DNA from: CAJXJP01 sp034111025
GTDB taxonomy: Bacteria > Patescibacteriota > Gracilibacteria > BD1-5 > UBA6164
Length of the DNA: 42,842 bases
Direction of reading: 5' to 3'
Assembly (NCBI GenBank): GCA_034111025.1
Contig: JAWUYB010000039.1
Span: 1-42,842, forward strand
Made by a program: the position numbers and the translations under genes. Shown piece by piece: positions 39,914 through 42,842 of the stretch; the stretch's first letter is position 1, and each line of letters begins with the position of its first letter. A model generated the notes under the pieces. It was not told the origin of the DNA. It was given only the letters and a program-made list of their open reading frames with translations, and searched no databases.

Positions 39914-39941
39914 TTGCAATTAAAGTTTTTGTTACTATATT
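39914..39941 (+). promoter_or_regulatory. Promoter for the membrane protein/lipoprotein pair
   Basis: TTGCAA, 16-base spacer, TATATT, ending 22 bases before the ATG. It has the same spacing as the promoters at 97 and 11484 and lies just beyond the start of the divergent gatC. Confidence 0.55.
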
Positions 39942-39963
39942 TTTAAATTTAAAAAAATCAAGT

Positions 39964-40320
39964 ATGGCATGGAAAGAAATCTTGAAAAGAGATATGTCAA
40001 ATCCTCAAAAAAAATCTTTTTATAGATACAGATCTTCAAAACTCGTATTTGTATTAGGGGCATTTTTGTTTTTCTTAAATTTTTTCTTTTCAGGAGCAAA
40101 TTTTTATCCAGATTTTTTTAGTGCAACTCTCCCATTTACTTATGTGAGTTTTTGTATAACACTGTACTTATTTATTTATAATTTCTTTATTTTTATAGTT
40201 TTTAGAAATAAATATTTTGTTGCAAAACTTCCAACTATGTTGATATGTATATGATTATTATTAATATCAGTTTTACCAGTGTTTATTAAAGGTTGAATTT
40301 TTTATTTTATAAGTAATTAA
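39964..40320 (+). CDS. Small membrane protein, 118 aa, unknown function
   Basis: Three to four hydrophobic segments: KLVFVLGAFLFFLNFFF, FTYVSFCITLYLFIYNFFIF, PTMLICIGLLLISVLPVF and a short last one, preceded by a basic start MAWKEILKRDMSNPQKKS. The frame is open further upstream, but that part would be an antisense extension into the gatC promoter region, so the ATG after the promoter is preferred. No family is recognised. It is followed after 2 bases by a lipoprotein gene, in a likely two-gene operon. Confidence 0.7.
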
Positions 40321-40322
40321 TT

Positions 40323-40904
40323 ATGTTTAAAAAAATATCAATTTTAATAATAAGTTTATTATTACTTACATCCTGTGGTTGAGATGATATTCTCTCTGAA
40401 ACTTCATGATTAAAATGATATAATTGAGAATGATATTCTATATTTCTTCCAAGTAATTGGAATATAATGACAGATAAAAATAATATATTACCTGAACCCA
40501 GTGAATGAAAAATAGAATTATCTGCTCAAGCCTCAGAAACAAAATGAAGTTTTACAAATAATATTTTGATATTATCTGACACATTAAAAACATTTACTGA
40601 TTCTTCAGTGTATTCAATGGCTAATAATGTATGAGCAAAGAGGGAGTATACAGAATATTTACAACTTGCTAATGAAGATTTTAAATTTTTAGACTGAACT
40701 AAATCTAAAATTTATACATTTGAGGCTAAATATAATTTAGAAACTCCTAAGTTAAAATTTCTACAGACAGCTTATGTATGTAACCCTAATAAAGGTTATT
40801 TTTTAACTATTGCCATATCACCATCAATTAAAGTAACAGACAAATACGAGACATTATTATCAACATTTTCATGTATAGAAGATGGAAATATTACAAATAT
40901 ATAA
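40323..40904 (+). CDS. Lipoprotein, 193 aa, PsbP/DUF1795-like fold possible
   Basis: The lipoprotein signal ISLLLLTSCGG ends in a lipobox with Cys (about residue 18). The mature part opens with GYSIFLPSNWNIMTDKNN, the pattern typical of PsbP/DUF1795-like domains (Y-x-I-x-x-P-x-x-W), followed by beta-rich segments (KIELSAQASETKGSFTNNIL, KSKIYTFEAKYN, FLQTAYVCNPNKGYFLTIAI) and a closing pair of cysteines. Such domains in lipoproteins bind small ligands or partners; the specific role is unknown. A strong terminator starts at the stop codon. Confidence 0.75.
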
Positions 40905-40938
40905 AAAAAGAAAATTTATTTGAAATTTTCTTTTTTTT
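40903..40938 (+). terminator. Stem-loop terminator after the lipoprotein gene
   Basis: AAAAAAGAAAATTT / GAAATTTTCTTTTTT stem with a short ATTT loop and T-run. Confidence 0.8.
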
Positions 40939-40962
40939 GGTTATAGTTCCTCTACATTCACC

Positions 40963-41036
40963 GGTGCCTTGGTAGAGTGGTTATACAGCAGTCTGCAACA
41001 CTGTTTACAGCGGTTCGAACCCGCTAGGCACCTCCA
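40963..41036 (+). tRNA. tRNA-Cys (anticodon GCA)
   Basis: Full cloverleaf: acceptor GGTGCCT/AGGCACC, anticodon arm GCAGT-CTGCAAC-ACTGT with anticodon GCA, T arm AGCGG-TTCGAAC-CCGCT, discriminator T and encoded CCA. The T discriminator and GCA anticodon fit cysteine. No other tRNA, and no tRNA-Gly(UCA) for the TGA codons, is in the window. The 3' end overlaps the terminal codons of a leftward serine recombinase, marking an integration site. Confidence 0.96.
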
Positions 41037-42442
41037 AATTGAAAATTAACAAAACTTACGAGTTTTAAGAAGGGACTTTCCGCAATGGAAAGCTCTTTTT
41101 TTGTGTTTAAAAAAAGTTCGACTCTTGTTTTTTTAAGGCAATTGGAAATATGTTCCTGTGAACCTTGTTTATGGCTTTCATAAAGGGAACAAGCGAGTTC
41201 GACACTTTCTAAAATATTCTTCTCATCTTTTCAGTTTTTATACTTAGATTTTTCTTCTTCTAAGTTTGAAATATCAAATACAATCTTATTCATTTTTTCT
41301 GAATATATGGTTTTATCTATTTCTCACTCTAATCTTAAGTCTAGAAGAGTTTGTTTCTTTTCTTCTAGTTTTTCAATTTTTTTATTAATAGCATTCTTTT
41401 TAAGTTCGATATCTGGCTTTAGTTGTTCTAATAATCTGAAAGCGAGTCTTTTGTTTAATGCTTTAAATGAATCATTCATTTTATATGGTTCTAGTTTTTC
41501 TCATATAGCCAAGAATAGTTTATTTTCGTTTATATTAACGTTCACAGAACTTTTTGTAGAACTCTTATAATATGTATGACCTTTTTGTTTATAAGCACTG
41601 AGGAACTTTCAAGAACTATCTTGTATTAATCATTTAAGAGGATAAACAATTCATGTAGATTTATGTTCATAGGTTCATTGATATAGTTCATTTGCTTCAT
41701 TAAATAATGATTTTGAATTGAAGGTCTTATATTTTCATTTATAATATTCTCAGTTAAATTTAACTAATCATATATAAAATTTATTTCCTAGCATTTTTTC
41801 AAGAGTAGTAATAGGAAACGGTTTCCCGTTATCTCTTTTCATTCATTGTTCAAATAGTCTTCTTGATATAGTACTCATAGCCATTTTTTGCCTTCTATAT
41901 TCAAATAACAGTTAAACCCATTCTGATTTAATAGGGTCTATTTCAACAGTTTTATCTAATCTATTATTTATAAATCAAAGTGGAGCTCTCTGACAGACTC
42001 AACCATTTTGAACCTTTTGTTTCATACCTCGTTTTATATCTTTCTGTAAATCCAAAATATACTGCGTAGACATTCAAAAATGCATTCCCATGATAAGAAC
42101 GTTATCTCAAGTCTTAAAAACCTCTCACTCAGTGAAAATAGCCTGAATTATACCATTCTGAATACTCCATTTGATAGTTCATTCATCTACAGGGTTTCTA
42201 GCAATTCTGTTTAATTTCCAAGTGATAATACAATCAGCTTTTCCAGCACTAAACAAAGACATCATCTCATTAAATAATGGTCTTCCAGGTTCTTTTGCTG
42301 ATTTAGTCTCTTTAAAAACCTGAATCACTTCAAGCCCTTCTCTACGAGCGATTCTTCTCGCTTCGTCTTCCTGTGCACTAATAGAAAGTTGTTGCCTATC
42401 ACTCCTATCAGTTGATTTTCTACAGTATATTATTGCTTTCAT
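41024..42442 (-). pseudogene. Large serine recombinase at tRNA-Cys, interrupted by one TAA
   Basis: Site-specific recombinase of a mobile element. The catalytic domain starts MKAIIYCRKSTDRSDRQQLS with the nucleophilic Ser and continues with IITWKLNRIARNPVDEG, matching the resolvase core. The zinc/recombinase region holds DIKRGMKQKVQNGGVCQRAP, and a long charged coiled coil (KNAINKKIEKLEEKKQTLLD) follows. At 41912-41914 an in-frame TAA splits it: IDPIKSEWV*LLFEYRRQKM; the rest stays open to the end. The final residues (VSFVNFQFGGA) are read from the complement of the tRNA-Cys 3' end and stop inside it. TGA glycines occur throughout, so the element is adapted to the code. Probably recently inactivated unless TAA is suppressed or the halves work separately. 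Confidence 0.85.
41070..41103 (+). terminator. Terminator for tRNA-Cys, inside the recombinase 3' end
   Basis: CTTTCC-gcaat-GGAAAG with outer AGGGA/CTCT pairing and a T-run, 33 bases after the tRNA. It lies within the antisense coding frame of the recombinase. Confidence 0.65.
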
Positions 42443-42842
42443 ACTTTATTTAATTGTCTAAATTTAAAATTTTTGCTATCTAGTATTAATTCTCATCCTG
42501 TATCATATAGCCATTTATTTATATTAGTTAGTAATTCAAATATTATATTTGAATAAATATCCATATATATATCATTTACCTTGTAATATTCTAAGCAATT
42601 GGAGATATTATATTTTGCTATGTCTCAAAAATCACTAACAATATACTTATCATCTTTTAAGATTTTTAACAATAAATATCTTTCTAAATATTCTTTATTA
42701 TATTGGCTTACTTCAGAAGAACTTTTTAATATATAATCTTTAGTAGATTTATTAATTTTTATATATAATTCTTGTTCTTTTTGTATATTTTCAAGCTCTC
42801 TTATTTTTTTGAGAATTAATATTATTGATATTATTTTATCAT
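42430..42842 (-). CDS. Hypothetical protein of the mobile element, 5' end outside the window
   Basis: An open leftward frame enters from the right edge and codes for at least 136 residues: a helical, Lys/Glu/Ile-rich sequence (IRELENIQKEQELYIKINK, SSEVSQYNKEYLERYLLLKI, DDKYIVSDFGDIAKYNISN, IYSNIIFELLTNINKWLYD, FKFRQLNKVGKQ). It has two or more TGA glycines. Its stop overlaps the recombinase ATG by 13 bases, so the two are translationally coupled. No family is recognised; it could be a regulator or accessory factor of the element. Confidence 0.6.

Overview
The window is very AT-rich and reads correctly only if TGA is decoded as glycine. In-frame TGA falls exactly at invariant glycines, for example in AQTGSGKT of the first helicase, the GPNMGGKST loop of a MutS-like ATPase, GDLGAGKTT of TsaE, LSGGEQQ of an ABC ATPase and GDSLTAGY of an esterase. 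TAA and TAG remain stops. This is genetic code 25, known from the candidate phyla Gracilibacteria (GN02/BD1-5) and Absconditabacteria (SR1) of the Patescibacteria/CPR. The sequence does not let me choose between the two. All coding regions below were read with TGA = Gly, so most are much longer than a standard-code translation would show.

Layout. 1-7.7 kb: DEAD-box helicase, then a leftward tesA/ybbA/ybbP-like operon (SGNH esterase lipoprotein, ABC ATPase, FtsX/MacB-type permease), a small hypothetical gene and a SulP anion transporter. 7.8-11.3 kb: a type IV pilin-like gene, a tandem array of four related exported proteins (two of them broken) with conserved front ends and variable rear ends, and a signal peptidase I. 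11.4-13.7 kb: a probable small RNA with its own promoter and terminator, a folded leader, and a DeaD/CsdA-type helicase with an RGG tail. 13.7-17.4 kb: a secreted Kazal-like protease inhibitor, a module with iteron-like repeats and paired operators in front of an AbiEi-like regulator and a Rep-like protein, a SemiSWEET transporter and a HAD hydrolase. 17.5-25.7 kb: small genes, a truncated DUF4395 gene, a patescibacterial membrane-anchored Baseplate_J-like protein, a short MutS, an EgtD-like methyltransferase, a palindromic MITE-like element beside a DUF559 nuclease, Nudix, GT4 glycosyltransferase, STAS protein and TsaE. 25.8-37 kb: a large anchored protein of unknown function, a polyprenyl-phosphate sugar transferase, membrane proteins, a YmdB-family phosphodiesterase, an M23/glucosaminidase-like cell wall hydrolase, MscS, a second AbiEi-like protein and a broken GNAT gene. 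37-42.8 kb: a surface protein with Ig-like regions and a C-terminal anchor, RecF, GatC, a lipoprotein, tRNA-Cys, and the edge of a mobile element whose serine recombinase runs antisense into the 3' end of the tRNA gene.

The genes form short operons separated by strong stem-loop terminators. Much of the content faces the cell surface: pilin-like and adhesin-like proteins, signal peptidase, glycan synthesis, wall hydrolase, protease inhibitor and anchored proteins. This would fit the host-attached or predatory life known for these phyla, but that link is inference. Signs of decay and transfer (nonsense codons, frameshifts, truncations, MITE, recombinase) cluster between the housekeeping blocks.
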